From the NCBI RefSeq assembly GCF_016812035.1, contig NZ_CP069178.1, forward strand, positions 1,481,034-1,545,033: a stretch of DNA of 64,000 bases. The letters run 5' to 3'. Below, piece after piece: positions 1 to 9,108 of the stretch. The position numbers and the translations under genes were made by a program. The DNA is from Bulleidia sp. zg-1006 (GTDB lineage Bacteria > Bacillota_I > Bacilli_A > Erysipelotrichales > Erysipelotrichaceae). Positions within the stretch are counted from its first letter, which is position 1, and each line of letters opens with the position of its first letter. Below the pieces are notes generated by a model. The model made no database searches and had not been told where the DNA came from. It saw nothing but the letters and a program-made list of their open reading frames with translations.

Positions 1-83
1 AAGCCATACACTTTTGTCATATAGGATTTGACAACCGAATCTGCTCGAGAGCTTGTGTACATATCATCTCTAAATTCACTCAT
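1..83 (-). CDS. Bax inhibitor-1/YccA family membrane protein, N-terminal part only
   Basis: The first 27 codons of a minus-strand gene run off the left edge of the window. The peptide starts MSEFRDDMYTSSRADSVV and then reads SYMTKVYG; a charged stretch followed by a 'TKVYG' block just before the first membrane helix is typical of BI-1/YccA proteins. The ATG follows a GGAAG site by nine bases. The membrane helices lie outside the window, so the assignment rests on a short match and is tentative. Confidence 0.5.
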   Translation of the reverse strand, partial: MSEFRDDMYTSSRADSVVKSYMTKVYG

Positions 84-198
84 ATTGATTACTTCCTTTC
101 AATAACACCATTATTCTACACCTTCTTTCATTTTTGGTATAGACAAGTGCCTTTCAGATACTAAGAATTATAACTGAATTTTATACAATCGTAAACTT

Positions 199-1080
199 TT
201 ATTTCAACCATGCCTTGATATCCATAATCAGTTTTTCTTCATCCGCTAAAGAAAACCATTTCACCGGAACTTGATGATGAAACCAAGTGTATTGTCGCTT
301 CGCAAAATGACGACTATTTCTTTGAATTAGATACTTCGTTTCTTCAAGACTTTGTTCACCAAAGAAATAATCCTTCCATTCCCGATAGCCAATTCCCTTC
401 ATCGCTTGATCTTCAAAAGTAGAACCGTTTTCTAATAAGGACTTCACTTCTTCCGGAAGACCAGCTTCTATCATTTTTTCCACCCGTAAATTGATGCGTT
501 GGTATAAAACCTCACGATTCCACTCTATACCAATCCAAGCCACATCATAAAGAGCTTTCTTTTCCTGTTGATTAACCAGGGTGCTTTGAGGCACACCCGA
601 TTGTTCATAAATCGTTAAGCTTCTTTCCAAGCGCTGACGATTATTCGGATGAATTTTCTCGGCTTGTTTTGGGTCCACCTCTTTTAAGCGTTGATACAAC
701 TCTTCATTGGAATACCGGGAATAATCAAAGTGGGTTATTTCCTCTTCGGGAAAATCATAATCGTACAAAGCCGCTTTTAAATATAAGCCCGTACCACCGC
801 AAAAAATCATTGGTTTATTCGTTTCCGCAAGAATTTGACGCGAAAGACTTTGAAATTCTTTGACACTATACTTATCCTTTGGTCCTTTAATATCCATTAA
901 ATGATGCGGAATACCAGCCATTTCTTCTTTCGTAACCTTACCGGAACCAATATTAAAGCCGCGATACACTTGAATGGAATCTCCGGAAATAATTTCAGCA
1001 TTGATTTCTTTAGCCAAACGAATAGCGAAATCACTTTTACCGGAAGCCGTTGGACCAACAATCGCTATTACCTTTCTCAT
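199..1080 (-). CDS. miaA: tRNA dimethylallyltransferase MiaA
   Basis: MiaA transfers a dimethylallyl group to N6 of A37 in tRNAs that read codons starting with U. The protein of about 292 residues starts MRKVIAIVGPTASGKS, with the P-loop at residues 8-15, followed by the DSIQVYRG block that recognises substrate and the GGTGLYLKA block near residue 100. A longer frame reaches back to 1146, but the ATG at 1080 is preferred: it overlaps the mutL stop as ATGA and places the P-loop at the N-terminus as in the family. The mutL-miaA pairing, with translational coupling, is common in bacteria. Length and motifs are normal. Confidence 0.95.
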   Translation of the reverse strand: MRKVIAIVGPTASGKSDFAIRLAKEINAEIISGDSIQVYRGFNIGSGKVTKEEMAGIPHHLMDIKGPKDKYSVKEFQSLSRQILAETNKPMIFCGGTGLYLKAALYDYDFPEEEITHFDYSRYSNEELYQRLKEVDPKQAEKIHPNNRQRLERSLTIYEQSGVPQSTLVNQQEKKALYDVAWIGIEWNREVLYQRINLRVEKMIEAGLPEEVKSLLENGSTFEDQAMKGIGYREWKDYFFGEQSLEETKYLIQRNSRHFAKRQYTWFHHQVPVKWFSLADEEKLIMDIKAWLK

Positions 1081-2813
1081 CGGTAGAATTCCTTTGCCAA
1101 CTCTTTTTCCTTTAAGAAAATAATCGTTGGTCTCCCATGTGGACAATGATACGGATTTTCACACTTGTATAATTGACGAACCGCTTCTTTCATTTCCTCC
1201 ATGGTTAAACTGTGATTAAAACGAATCGAATGATGACAAGCTAATGTTGCAATATGTTTTCTTTCCAAACGAGCGTATTTAATTTCTTGTTCATTCTTAA
1301 ATTCATCTAGTACATCTTGTAAAAAAGCTTCGATTTCTAATTCTTTTAACCAAACAGGAACGGTTCTTAACACAAACGAATCTTGACCGAAAGCTTCTAA
1401 TTCAATATGTAAATCTTTTAAGGCTTCATTGACTTCCTTCACCCTTTCAACGATTGTTCGATCGCTATGCAACATAATTGGTACCAATAAATCCTGCATG
1501 GAAGGATTTTGATTTAACTTCTGAACGTATTCTTCAAAATGAACTCTTTCTTGAGCCGCATGTTGATCCAAAATAGCTAAGCCCTCTTCATAGGCGCAAA
1601 GAATAAATTTATCATGCAATTGACCAATGACTTGTAAATCCGGAAGGCTTGTTTCTCGTTCTTCGTAAACCGGCTCTTCTTGTTTTGGAAATTCAAAGCT
1701 TTCTTGTTCAACTGGTGGTTGAACATTCCATTCTACCGTTTCTTCTTGAACCGGTGTTTTAAAATCCATTTGACTTTGCGTGTAATAAACCTCTTGTCTA
1801 GCAATCGTTGTTTCCACTTGTGCTGCTAAGCTAGTTCCTTTTAAAGATTTACGAATTCCTTTTTCAATCAATTCTTCTAAATTAGCTAACTTGGATAAAC
1901 GAATTTCCCATTTACTAGGATGCACATTCACATCCATTAAATGGGGATCTACTTCCATTGATAAAACCACAATAGGATAACGTCCTTTAACAATGAAATC
2001 TTCATAACCATGTTGAATGGCTTTATCCAAACGATATTGACGCACCATTCGACCATTGAAAAATAAGTGCATATGATTTCTCGACGAACGGGTGATTAAA
2101 GGCTTTACGCCATAGCCATGCACATGAAAATCTTGATCTTGAAATTCAAAAGGGACTAGATTTTCAGCTACTGCCCTTCCATACACTAAAAAAATTACTT
2201 CTTTTAGATTGCCGGAGCCAGTGCTTTGAAAGCTCACTTTATCATCGGAAATAAAGCTGAATGAAATGCTTGGATACGCTAATGCAAACTTATGAATGGT
2301 ACTTAGTACAAGACTAGCTTCATAAGCGGCGGAACGCATATGTTTCAAACGGGCTGGGGTTTGATAGAATAAACCCTCTACCGTAATATCCGTCCCTTGG
2401 TTGCATGGATACGATTCCACGGTCTTTTGTTCACCATATTGAACCACAATACGATGACCGTTTTTGCCATCATGACTAATCAAACTAACTTTAGAAACAG
2501 ACGCAATAGATGGTAAGGCTTCACCACGAAAGCCCAAAGAATGAATGGACCAGAGGTCTGCTTCTTTGAAAATCTTTGAGGTCGCATGTCTTTTGAAACA
2601 ATTCACTAAATCTTCGCCATCCATCCCAACGCCATTGTCTTCCACACGAATTTTTGTGATTCCGCCTTCTTCAATACTGATTTTAATTTTTGTGCTTTGT
2701 GCATCAATTGCGTTTTCAACGAGTTCTTTCACAATACCACTTGGTCTTTCAACCACTTCTCCCGCCGCAATCATATTCGCAACATGAGCATCTAATTGTT
2801 TTATTCTTGCCAT
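1077..2813 (-). CDS. mutL: DNA mismatch repair protein MutL (endonuclease type)
   Basis: MutL couples mismatch recognition by MutS to strand incision. The N-terminal GHKL ATPase shows ELVENAIDA, DNGVGM and GFRGEAL in the first 100 residues. The C-terminal dimerisation domain carries DQHAAQERVHFE, the DQHA(X)2E(X)4E metal site of nicking MutL proteins, together with ACHHSIRF and CPHGRPT. This MutL should therefore nick DNA itself, as expected for bacteria without methyl-directed MutH. At 578 residues it is slightly short because the linker is short. There is no Shine-Dalgarno before the ATG, but TATAAT ends ten bases upstream, so the mRNA may have almost no leader. miaA follows with a 4-bp overlap. 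Confidence 0.96.
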   Translation of the reverse strand: MARIKQLDAHVANMIAAGEVVERPSGIVKELVENAIDAQSTKIKISIEEGGITKIRVEDNGVGMDGEDLVNCFKRHATSKIFKEADLWSIHSLGFRGEALPSIASVSKVSLISHDGKNGHRIVVQYGEQKTVESYPCNQGTDITVEGLFYQTPARLKHMRSAAYEASLVLSTIHKFALAYPSISFSFISDDKVSFQSTGSGNLKEVIFLVYGRAVAENLVPFEFQDQDFHVHGYGVKPLITRSSRNHMHLFFNGRMVRQYRLDKAIQHGYEDFIVKGRYPIVVLSMEVDPHLMDVNVHPSKWEIRLSKLANLEELIEKGIRKSLKGTSLAAQVETTIARQEVYYTQSQMDFKTPVQEETVEWNVQPPVEQESFEFPKQEEPVYEERETSLPDLQVIGQLHDKFILCAYEEGLAILDQHAAQERVHFEEYVQKLNQNPSMQDLLVPIMLHSDRTIVERVKEVNEALKDLHIELEAFGQDSFVLRTVPVWLKELEIEAFLQDVLDEFKNEQEIKYARLERKHIATLACHHSIRFNHSLTMEEMKEAVRQLYKCENPYHCPHGRPTIIFLKEKELAKEFYR

Positions 2814-2842
2814 AAGTACTTCTATTATACAATAATTAAAAC
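2814..2842 (-). promoter_or_regulatory. Divergent start region of mutL and the YigZ gene, near-leaderless
   Basis: Only 29 bases separate the two start codons. On the minus strand TATAAT lies at 2824-2829, ten bases before the mutL ATG. On the plus strand TACAAT lies nine bases before the other ATG. Neither start has a Shine-Dalgarno. Assignment as -10 elements is by eye; no clear -35 was found. Confidence 0.45.
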
Positions 2843-3439
2843 ATGCAGGTTAAAGGAAGAAGTGAATACGAAGAAATCATTAAAAAGTCTCGTTTTATCG
2901 CCATCGTACAACGCATTTATTCTTTGGCGGATGCCCAAGAAAAGATATCAGCTTTACGCAAGGAGTATCCTGAGGCAACGCATGTGTGTTATGCCTATAA
3001 AGTTGGACAACGAATGAAGAGTAGTGATGACCATGAGCCAAGTGGTACAGCCGGCATCCCCATTCTTGAAGCTCTCCGTTATGCAAACTTAGAAAATACA
3101 CTGGTTTGTGTTATTCGTTATTTTGGCGGTGTTAAATTAGGAACAGGCGGTTTAATTAGAGCTTATAGTTCTACCGCCAGTATGGCTTTAGAGAAAGCCC
3201 CTAAAACAAACCTCATCCCTTACTATCACTTCTCTATTCAATATCCCTATGAATTATCCAATCGTTTAGAACCGTGGCTTTACCAAAACAAAACCAATCC
3301 GGAATTTCAATACGCTGAACAAGTATATTGTGAATTTGATTATCCAAAAGAAGATATTTCTCGGGAAATACAGGATTTAAGTAAAGGGAAAGCACAGCTA
3401 AAATTATTAGAAGTCAAAAAGAAAGAAGTGGATGCCTAA
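2843..3439 (+). CDS. yigZ: YigZ/IMPACT family protein
   Basis: This protein of 198 residues belongs to the UPF0029/IMPACT family. It has KKSRFIA near the N-terminus, HEPSGTAGIPILEAL in the middle and the family hallmark VIRYFGGVKLGTGGLIRAYS at about residues 91-110. The C-terminal half fits the usual RNA-binding-like domain. Bacterial YigZ is thought to act in translation or nucleic-acid metabolism, but its exact role is not settled. The gene is divergent from mutL and convergent with the lyase gene; the two stop codons overlap (3436-3439), leaving no room for a separate terminator. The start has no visible Shine-Dalgarno. Confidence 0.9.
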   Translation: MQVKGRSEYEEIIKKSRFIAIVQRIYSLADAQEKISALRKEYPEATHVCYAYKVGQRMKSSDDHEPSGTAGIPILEALRYANLENTLVCVIRYFGGVKLGTGGLIRAYSSTASMALEKAPKTNLIPYYHFSIQYPYELSNRLEPWLYQNKTNPEFQYAEQVYCEFDYPKEDISREIQDLSKGKAQLKLLEVKKKEVDA

Positions 3440-6400
3440 GCATTCACTTCTCTTTTACGATATCGTATCACTAAGAATAAACCAAATAATCCAATCACCA
3501 TAAGACCTATGGAATGTGTCCATGAATATATATCCGCTGTCTTCACATTACCTTTTCGTTGGATATAGAAGCTTTGGCTTACTTGACCATCTTCTGCAAG
3601 TATACGAATGGTGTGTTGACCCGTCTTTAATGTGTTCACATAGGCTTTCTTTAACTGAATGATTGTGCTACCCTCGCCGGCTAGATATTGCTCTTTCGTT
3701 AGTTGAACCCCGTCCACAAACACAGCCTTAAACTTAGCAAACGGAATATTCACACGAATACGATATAGATGTTCTAAATCATTTTCTAAAACTTTGTAGA
3801 GCACTTGTTTGGTTGGATTTTCTATTCTTTCTTCCCTCATTGTGCTTGGTTGGTAATAACCACCACTTCCATTCACCAAGGAATAAATCCCTTTTTTACT
3901 CACTTTCGTAACACCAAAAGTTTCTGGACTGTCACTATATTTCACAATGCCATAATTTTCTTGTCGTTGATCATAAATAACTTGTGTTTCCTTTGTATTC
4001 TTTATCACACGAACCGGATGATTCTTAATCATCTTAAAGAATTCATCTTTTTGAATGGATGGGATGGTTGAATAGGCATAATTATCCATATCTTTATGCG
4101 GAATGACCAAGCGATAGAAAGTATTTTTATGAACGCTTGTATCTTCACCGGCTACTTCACGAATATCTGACCACTTACCACTTTGTTCAAGCTTCGATAA
4201 TTCAAGATTGGTTGGTGTTAAGAAATGATAACCAATATTCGTTTTTTTATCCCCACTTTCCACAAAGACGGATTGTACATTTTGAAATTCTTTCTTTCCG
4301 TGGTCTAAATCCACTAATTTCCCATTCACAAAGAATTGGTACTTCTTCTTTGGTTCTAACTTTCTTTGGTCAACTGTAGTATGACTATCGGCTTTCGAAA
4401 TAGCACTAGCCATAGAAACAATCTGGTCGTCACAAATAAACCATGCTTTATGAGCACTGATGGACTTTAATTGGCTTTCAAAGTCCATCGCTACCGTTCC
4501 ATAAGATTCATTCGCTTTCACGGCTCCAACAAAGGAAGAGGACATCGTTGAACCAAGTTCTTTTGCCGGACGCTTTTCGGAATTGAAAACAGTTGTACCC
4601 GGCAAATGATACGGATCCACTGTTGGCCAATAGTTTTGACTATAATGCGCTAAGTCACCATTGTAAAGATAAGTCATTCCATCTGCCGTATACCAAGCCT
4701 TACGATTTTCATTATTCATCATTTCAAAATTTAGGGTTCGATTGGAATGCATTGAAATACCAAAGCCGAAATCTTTCTTGGCGTTGTAATAAGCCACCTT
4801 ATCCATATGATTAAACAAAGATAATTTAGTGGATCTTTGGAGTGTTGGAATGCTTGTGTCCTTCAATAATTTTTCCACATTCGCAATGTCACCATAGCTC
4901 TTCAAGTTATCGCTAACCTTGTAGAACGTATCTTCTTTTAAGATTGTTTTGACTTCTGACCTTAATGAATTCTTATAAGCATTATCAAAGACATCCAATA
5001 CCCGCACCACCCCTCGCAATACTTCAACACTGGCAACATGGTCTTCACTATTAGAACGACTAATCGAACGACCACGACTCATATCCATGAGTTCATTGTG
5101 AACAATGAGCGGTAAGAAAGCTTTCTCAATCCAATGACGAACCACCGCCAACTTTTCCTTTGGAAGTGGAGATTTAGAAGCTTGGATGATTGGCAATAAT
5201 TGCGAAAAACCATCCATTAAGACATTACCATAAGCTCCTGTATAAGCAACATTCGTATGATCAATGTAAGAACCATCTTGATAGAAGCCTTGTCCCTTAT
5301 TGACAATCACAAATACTTTTTGAATGGCTTGAACCGTTTCTTTTACTTCCTTGTCATCTTTCCTTAAGAAACCGGCAATAATCTTGACACGACCCATATC
5401 AATTAAATTTCCGCCAACAGCCTCAAATGAATCGTTTTGTGTCACACGGAACCTTGTTGAATCCGGCACAAAGTGTTCAATTCCATCGGTGTATTTTCTA
5501 ATCTCTTCTTGAGAAAAGTATTGTTGCAACAAAGAAAGTGTATTATTGATCGCTCTTGGTGTTCCAATTTCATAGTCCCACCAGTTACCGATGACACGAG
5601 CATCTTTGTTATAAACATTGGTGCACAGCCATTCCATTCCTTCTCTTACTTGACGTATAGCCTTTGGACTTTGATAGTATTTCGATTTTGGATTGGTGAT
5701 TTGTTTAGCAATCGCTTCTAAATGTCGAAAGCTAGTGGTCAATGCACTAGAACGTTCGTACTCCTTCGCTTCTTCCCATAGGTATGTTCGATTGTTTTCC
5801 TGTTTCATTTCCTTTAGATAGGTTTCAGCGTTGGTTTCTAAAGTATCGAAAAGAGCTTTCATGGCTGGATTATTTTCGTCATAGGACTTATTGCCAACAA
5901 TCATTTCATTCCATTGCTCTAATAATCGATTATACTCATCCGATACTTTATTCGTGATATGAACCTTAATGATTGCGATTGTTTTTCCCTTATCTTGAAC
6001 CTCCAGTTTTGAAACACCAACCTTATTAGCTCTTATCATGCCTTCCTGAACATTAATCTTATCATCCAAAGCTTTATAACTATAATTTGGATTTCTTAAT
6101 GTATAAATCTTATCTAGCGGGAATGTGATTTCCTTTTCTAAAATACGATTTACCTCTTTTGGCGCAAAGGCTTTCTTTACACCAATTTCTTTTAATTCCA
6201 CATCTTTGAATTGAACCGTTCCTTTTCCTTTTTCATAGAATAATTCTAAACGGATAAATTGTGTCAAACTTAAAGGACTATAATTGATTTTTAATTCTTG
6301 CCAACCATTTGTCGTTCCGGTGAGCGTGTTGGAACTAAGTGAGTTGACTTGTTCATCTCGTCCTTTTGCATCTTTTCGTTTTTCTAAAATTCTTAATTTT

Positions 6401-7275
6401 GCGATGCCTTGTTTCTGATTGAGTTTCGCTTTTACAGTTAACTGGTAATTTTTTGTGTTATCAAAATTAGGAATGTCTTGGTATACGCAAGAACGGAATT
6501 CTTTCTGTGATGAAATAGTTAATTCATTCTTATCATTCACAAACATTTTAGCCCCATTCATATTTTTATATTCATTTGGTGTCCAAGCAGTCCAGTGTTT
6601 TGCGGCTTTGTTAGTCCAAGGGGCTTTCCCATCTTCTGTTTCTTGAAACTTTGAGTTTTTGATAATCTCTTTTGGACTAGGAGCCACTTCTTCTAATTTG
6701 ACATCATCCACAAAGACTTCGCCCGTTCCGGTTTCATAAATTAGCTCTAATTTAACGCTATCTACTTCAGAACTTGGTTTATAATCAAATGTGATTTCTT
6801 TCCATGCTTGATTCTTGTATACATTACTTGTTTGTAAAGCTTTACTGGTCGTAAATTTCGTTTCTGATTTTTTTCTTTCTTGAATGCGGGCATAGAAAAA
6901 GCCAATCTTATTCTTAGTATGCACACGATAGCTTAAGCGATATTGTTTGCTTGAATCAATTTTCTTTTCAATCGTTTGGTGAACGATGGCCCTTAAGGTA
7001 TCTTTCGCCGCTAACTGTAATTGACCATTTTTTGCTTCAATGGTATAGCTGTTCTTTTTGGTTTTATTTTTATCCACCCAAACTGACCAAGCCTTCGCCG
7101 CCACGTTTGTCCATTGACCATTTTTAGCAATGGTTTCTTGGAAATCTCCATTCTGAACCAAAGAAGCACTTGGATTTTGTGCTTGCACCATGGGAAATCC
7201 TGTTATGACAAGGAATAGCGATAAAGTGAGTACGATGGTTTTCACCACCATTTGTTGAATTATTTTTATTTTCAT
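3436..7275 (-). CDS. Secreted polysaccharide lyase family 8 (hyaluronate-lyase-like) with two N-terminal carbohydrate-binding modules
   Basis: This is a surface polysaccharide lyase of 1279 residues. The order is: signal peptide (about residues 1-32); two tandem beta-sandwich carbohydrate-binding modules (about 35-200 and 200-365) sharing the pattern NGDFQET...WTN.AAK.W / NSKFQET...WTNKAAKHW; then a PL8 catalytic alpha/alpha domain with NWWDYEIGTPRAINN, DGSYIDHTNVAYTGAYG and MSRGRSISR, which supply the expected Asn, His, Tyr and Arg; then the PL8 beta domains. PL8 enzymes cleave hyaluronan, chondroitin or xanthan by beta-elimination; the NWWDYEIG block favours glycosaminoglycans. The C-terminus ends NVKTADIYSW, a hydrophobic helix and RYRKREVNA, resembling a degenerate sortase signal. 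GGAGG precedes the ATG. A palindrome overlaps the promoter region. Confidence 0.92.
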   Translation of the reverse strand: MKIKIIQQMVVKTIVLTLSLFLVITGFPMVQAQNPSASLVQNGDFQETIAKNGQWTNVAAKAWSVWVDKNKTKKNSYTIEAKNGQLQLAAKDTLRAIVHQTIEKKIDSSKQYRLSYRVHTKNKIGFFYARIQERKKSETKFTTSKALQTSNVYKNQAWKEITFDYKPSSEVDSVKLELIYETGTGEVFVDDVKLEEVAPSPKEIIKNSKFQETEDGKAPWTNKAAKHWTAWTPNEYKNMNGAKMFVNDKNELTISSQKEFRSCVYQDIPNFDNTKNYQLTVKAKLNQKQGIAKLRILEKRKDAKGRDEQVNSLSSNTLTGTTNGWQELKINYSPLSLTQFIRLELFYEKGKGTVQFKDVELKEIGVKKAFAPKEVNRILEKEITFPLDKIYTLRNPNYSYKALDDKINVQEGMIRANKVGVSKLEVQDKGKTIAIIKVHITNKVSDEYNRLLEQWNEMIVGNKSYDENNPAMKALFDTLETNAETYLKEMKQENNRTYLWEEAKEYERSSALTTSFRHLEAIAKQITNPKSKYYQSPKAIRQVREGMEWLCTNVYNKDARVIGNWWDYEIGTPRAINNTLSLLQQYFSQEEIRKYTDGIEHFVPDSTRFRVTQNDSFEAVGGNLIDMGRVKIIAGFLRKDDKEVKETVQAIQKVFVIVNKGQGFYQDGSYIDHTNVAYTGAYGNVLMDGFSQLLPIIQASKSPLPKEKLAVVRHWIEKAFLPLIVHNELMDMSRGRSISRSNSEDHVASVEVLRGVVRVLDVFDNAYKNSLRSEVKTILKEDTFYKVSDNLKSYGDIANVEKLLKDTSIPTLQRSTKLSLFNHMDKVAYYNAKKDFGFGISMHSNRTLNFEMMNNENRKAWYTADGMTYLYNGDLAHYSQNYWPTVDPYHLPGTTVFNSEKRPAKELGSTMSSSFVGAVKANESYGTVAMDFESQLKSISAHKAWFICDDQIVSMASAISKADSHTTVDQRKLEPKKKYQFFVNGKLVDLDHGKKEFQNVQSVFVESGDKKTNIGYHFLTPTNLELSKLEQSGKWSDIREVAGEDTSVHKNTFYRLVIPHKDMDNYAYSTIPSIQKDEFFKMIKNHPVRVIKNTKETQVIYDQRQENYGIVKYSDSPETFGVTKVSKKGIYSLVNGSGGYYQPSTMREERIENPTKQVLYKVLENDLEHLYRIRVNIPFAKFKAVFVDGVQLTKEQYLAGEGSTIIQLKKAYVNTLKTGQHTIRILAEDGQVSQSFYIQRKGNVKTADIYSWTHSIGLMVIGLFGLFLVIRYRKREVNA

Positions 7276-7303
7276 TTGTCCTCCATATGCATATCGATTA
7301 TAG

Positions 7304-7323
7304 ATAGTAAACCGATTTACTAT
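7304..7323 (-). promoter_or_regulatory. LacI-type palindromic operator upstream of the lyase gene
   Basis: The 20-bp sequence ATAGTAAACCGATTTACTAT has 8-bp arms around a central CCGA, the layout of LacI-family operators. It lies about 30 bases before the lyase ATG, just upstream of a minus-strand TATAAT (7298-7303), so a bound repressor would block the promoter. The regulator is not in the window. Confidence 0.55.
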
Positions 7324-7368
7324 ATTACCTTATCTTGAAATACTTATTCTGTCAATAAAGCGTTTACA

Positions 7369-7391
7369 ATAAAAAAGAGAGCTGAACTCTC
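7369..7391 (-). terminator. Rho-independent terminator of the GH25 gene
   Basis: On the minus strand a GAGAG/CTCTC stem is followed by six T residues, beginning right after the GH25 stop codon. The stem is only five base pairs, so it is a weak terminator. Confidence 0.55.
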
Positions 7392-8231
7392 CTATTTGCG
7401 AATAAATTGTAAATTTAAATCCACGGGCTTATGAATACCATCAATTTTCCCTTTACTACTGTATTGCCAAAACCGGAATTGATACGGGTATTTCACCACT
7501 TGATCATACTCCGCTATCCAAACAGGATATTTTTGAATCACATCCAATTGGTACATTCTTCCATATACTTGTGTACTGGAATAGGACATCGCTTCATAAC
7601 CATTATTTTTAATGTGCTTCATAAAGGCTATCGCGTGTTTTGTCATATCTTCTTTCGTTAGTGAACCGATGCGATTGTTTTTACCTTCTCCGGCTGTTTC
7701 TAAATCATAAACAACCGGTAAGCTAATCGGATAAGAGCGTATTCTTTTTAAGACAAATTCCGCTTCTTCCTTCGCTTCTTTCTCATTGATGGCTTGAGAA
7801 AAGAAATAAACACCAACAGGAAGCCGTTGCTTTAAAGCCTCTTGTATATTGTAACGGAAGGTTGTATCTTCGAATACATAACCATTCTGATAGCCACGAT
7901 AGCCTAGACGAATATACGCAAATTGAACACCTGCTTTCTTGACCTTTGCCCAATCAATTTCCCCTTGATGAACCGATACATCAATACCAAAACGAGAGTA
8001 ATAATTCTTGTCCTCGTAACGATAAATCTTTTCTGATTTATCCAAATAAGACCAATTATAATGATGGGCATATTGCGCCATTTTATCTTTCGTTGAATGC
8101 TTCATATATTTCACATTTTCCAAAAGTGACCAAGTTCCCAAAGCTAGTAATATAAGACATACCACTATTGAAAATACTAGGGTTTGTTGCGTTTGTTTCT
8201 GAAATTGTCTTCTCTTTTTCCTTTTCTTCAT
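7392..8231 (-). CDS. Membrane-anchored GH25 muramidase (lysozyme)
   Basis: GH25 enzymes cut the MurNAc-GlcNAc bond of peptidoglycan. The protein of 279 residues has a basic N-terminus and one membrane helix (about residues 18-38), so the enzyme faces outward while anchored. The catalytic domain begins RFGIDVSVHQGEIDWAKVK; the active-site acids are in PVVYDLETAG, and VWIAEYD and FRFWQYSSKGKIDG complete the fold. A housekeeping wall-remodelling role is inferred. TATAAT at 8239-8244 lies only seven bases before the ATG and no Shine-Dalgarno is present, suggesting a leaderless transcript. A 29-bp sequence just upstream recurs before the zinc-ribbon gene at 9147. Confidence 0.92.
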   Translation of the reverse strand: MKKRKKRRQFQKQTQQTLVFSIVVCLILLALGTWSLLENVKYMKHSTKDKMAQYAHHYNWSYLDKSEKIYRYEDKNYYSRFGIDVSVHQGEIDWAKVKKAGVQFAYIRLGYRGYQNGYVFEDTTFRYNIQEALKQRLPVGVYFFSQAINEKEAKEEAEFVLKRIRSYPISLPVVYDLETAGEGKNNRIGSLTKEDMTKHAIAFMKHIKNNGYEAMSYSSTQVYGRMYQLDVIQKYPVWIAEYDQVVKYPYQFRFWQYSSKGKIDGIHKPVDLNLQFIRK

Positions 8232-8634
8232 TATTTTTATTATACGGGATAAAACCGATGATTTATCTGAAAAGCCTATAAATTTCTATCGTGGGAAAAT
8301 AAATCCATTGAAATTAGTGTATTGTAAGCACACGAAGAAAGCACGAATAGTATTATAAGTATAAATTTAATCTAAATGAGCATATATATAATTTTAACAT
8401 TATTTTATTCGTTTTAATAGTCTATTATTTCTTTCTATTTCTGTTATCCTAATAGTAACAAAGTAATACCGTGAATAACAGATAGGGGGTAAATACCCAT
8501 GGGAAAATAATATTTCTTTCTTTCGCAAAGGTATTTTATGTAAATAAAGAATGTAGTTATAAATCTATCAAAAACAATTGTGTGGCATCATTAGGTTGCC
8601 GCATATAGAATCATTGAATGGAGAGATTGATAAA
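8232..8634. other. Intergenic region between the GH25 gene and a small membrane gene
   Basis: This is AT-rich sequence of about 400 bases. It holds the GH25 -10 element at 8239-8244 and one copy of the 29-bp repeat at 8259-8287. A small hairpin, GGGTAAATACCC, sits near 8487-8500. No gene or known RNA is recognised. Confidence 0.5.
8259..8287 (+). repeat. 29-bp upstream repeat, copy 1
   Basis: The sequence from TGATTTATCTGAAA to AATTTCT matches 9080-9108 at 25 of 29 positions in the same orientation. Both copies lie in promoter regions. It could be a shared regulator site or old duplicated upstream DNA. Confidence 0.5.
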
Positions 8635-8808
8635 ATGGGGGCGTATGATATACTGCTGGTTTTGAATATTTTGGTGACCATTGTTGCTATATATCGAGTT
8701 TTCTATCCTGCAAAACCAAGACTTAATCGAACGGGAGAGGTTATAATATGGATTATATCTATCATTGCTCTTCTTATTTCTTTTTCACATTTCTGGGGAT
8801 TTTGGTGA
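8635..8808 (+). CDS. Small two-helix membrane protein, 57 aa
   Basis: This is a short protein of unknown function. It starts MGAYDILLVLNILVTIVAIY, giving one helix, followed by a basic loop (PAKPRLNRTGE), a second helix (IIWIISIIALLISF) and the end SHFWGFW. The ATG at 8635 is chosen over an in-frame ATG at 8578 because GGAGAG lies nine bases before it and the upstream residues are polar. A strong terminator follows at 8886, supporting a real single-gene unit. It resembles many small Firmicute membrane proteins and no family is recognised. Confidence 0.6.
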   Translation: MGAYDILLVLNILVTIVAIYRVFYPAKPRLNRTGEVIIWIISIIALLISFSHFWGFW

Positions 8809-8885
8809 TAAGTCATTGAAGTGGTATTGTGAATTTTTGTGGGGTGAAAATTTTAAACCTGTGAAAAAGTAGGGCTTACTAGAAT

Positions 8886-8927
8886 AAGTGGTTAACAGGC
8901 GCACCCGGTTGTCCACTTTTTCTTTAT
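8886..8927 (+). terminator. Rho-independent terminator after the small membrane gene
   Basis: AAGTGG (8886-8891) pairs with CCACTT (8913-8918), with further AAC/GTT and GG/CC pairing inside, and TTTTTCTTT follows. The unit is about 80 bases downstream of the stop codon. Confidence 0.75.
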
Positions 8928-9079
8928 CCTATTTTCTAACTTTTTCATAATAGGAAAACCGGTTATTCAATAGGAATTAAGTCCTATTTCTGAATCTATC
9001 AAAATTAGTATAACTATTGGCTAAGCTAAAAATAATTTTAATGTACTTGTTTCTTCCTTCTCTGCTGTATATAATTTTG

Positions 9080-9108
9080 TGATTTATCTGAAAGACATAT
9101 GAATTTCT
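9080..9108 (+). repeat. 29-bp upstream repeat, copy 2
   Basis: This matches the copy at 8259-8287 with four differences, all in the middle; the outer TGATTTATCTGAAA and AATTTCT blocks are identical. It ends about 40 bases before the zinc-ribbon ATG. Confidence 0.5.

Noticed and set aside
2545..2787. Plus-strand open frame antisense to mutL
   Set aside because: It mirrors the GHKL ATPase region of mutL, has no ribosome site, and its Ser/Ile-rich composition is that of an antisense shadow.
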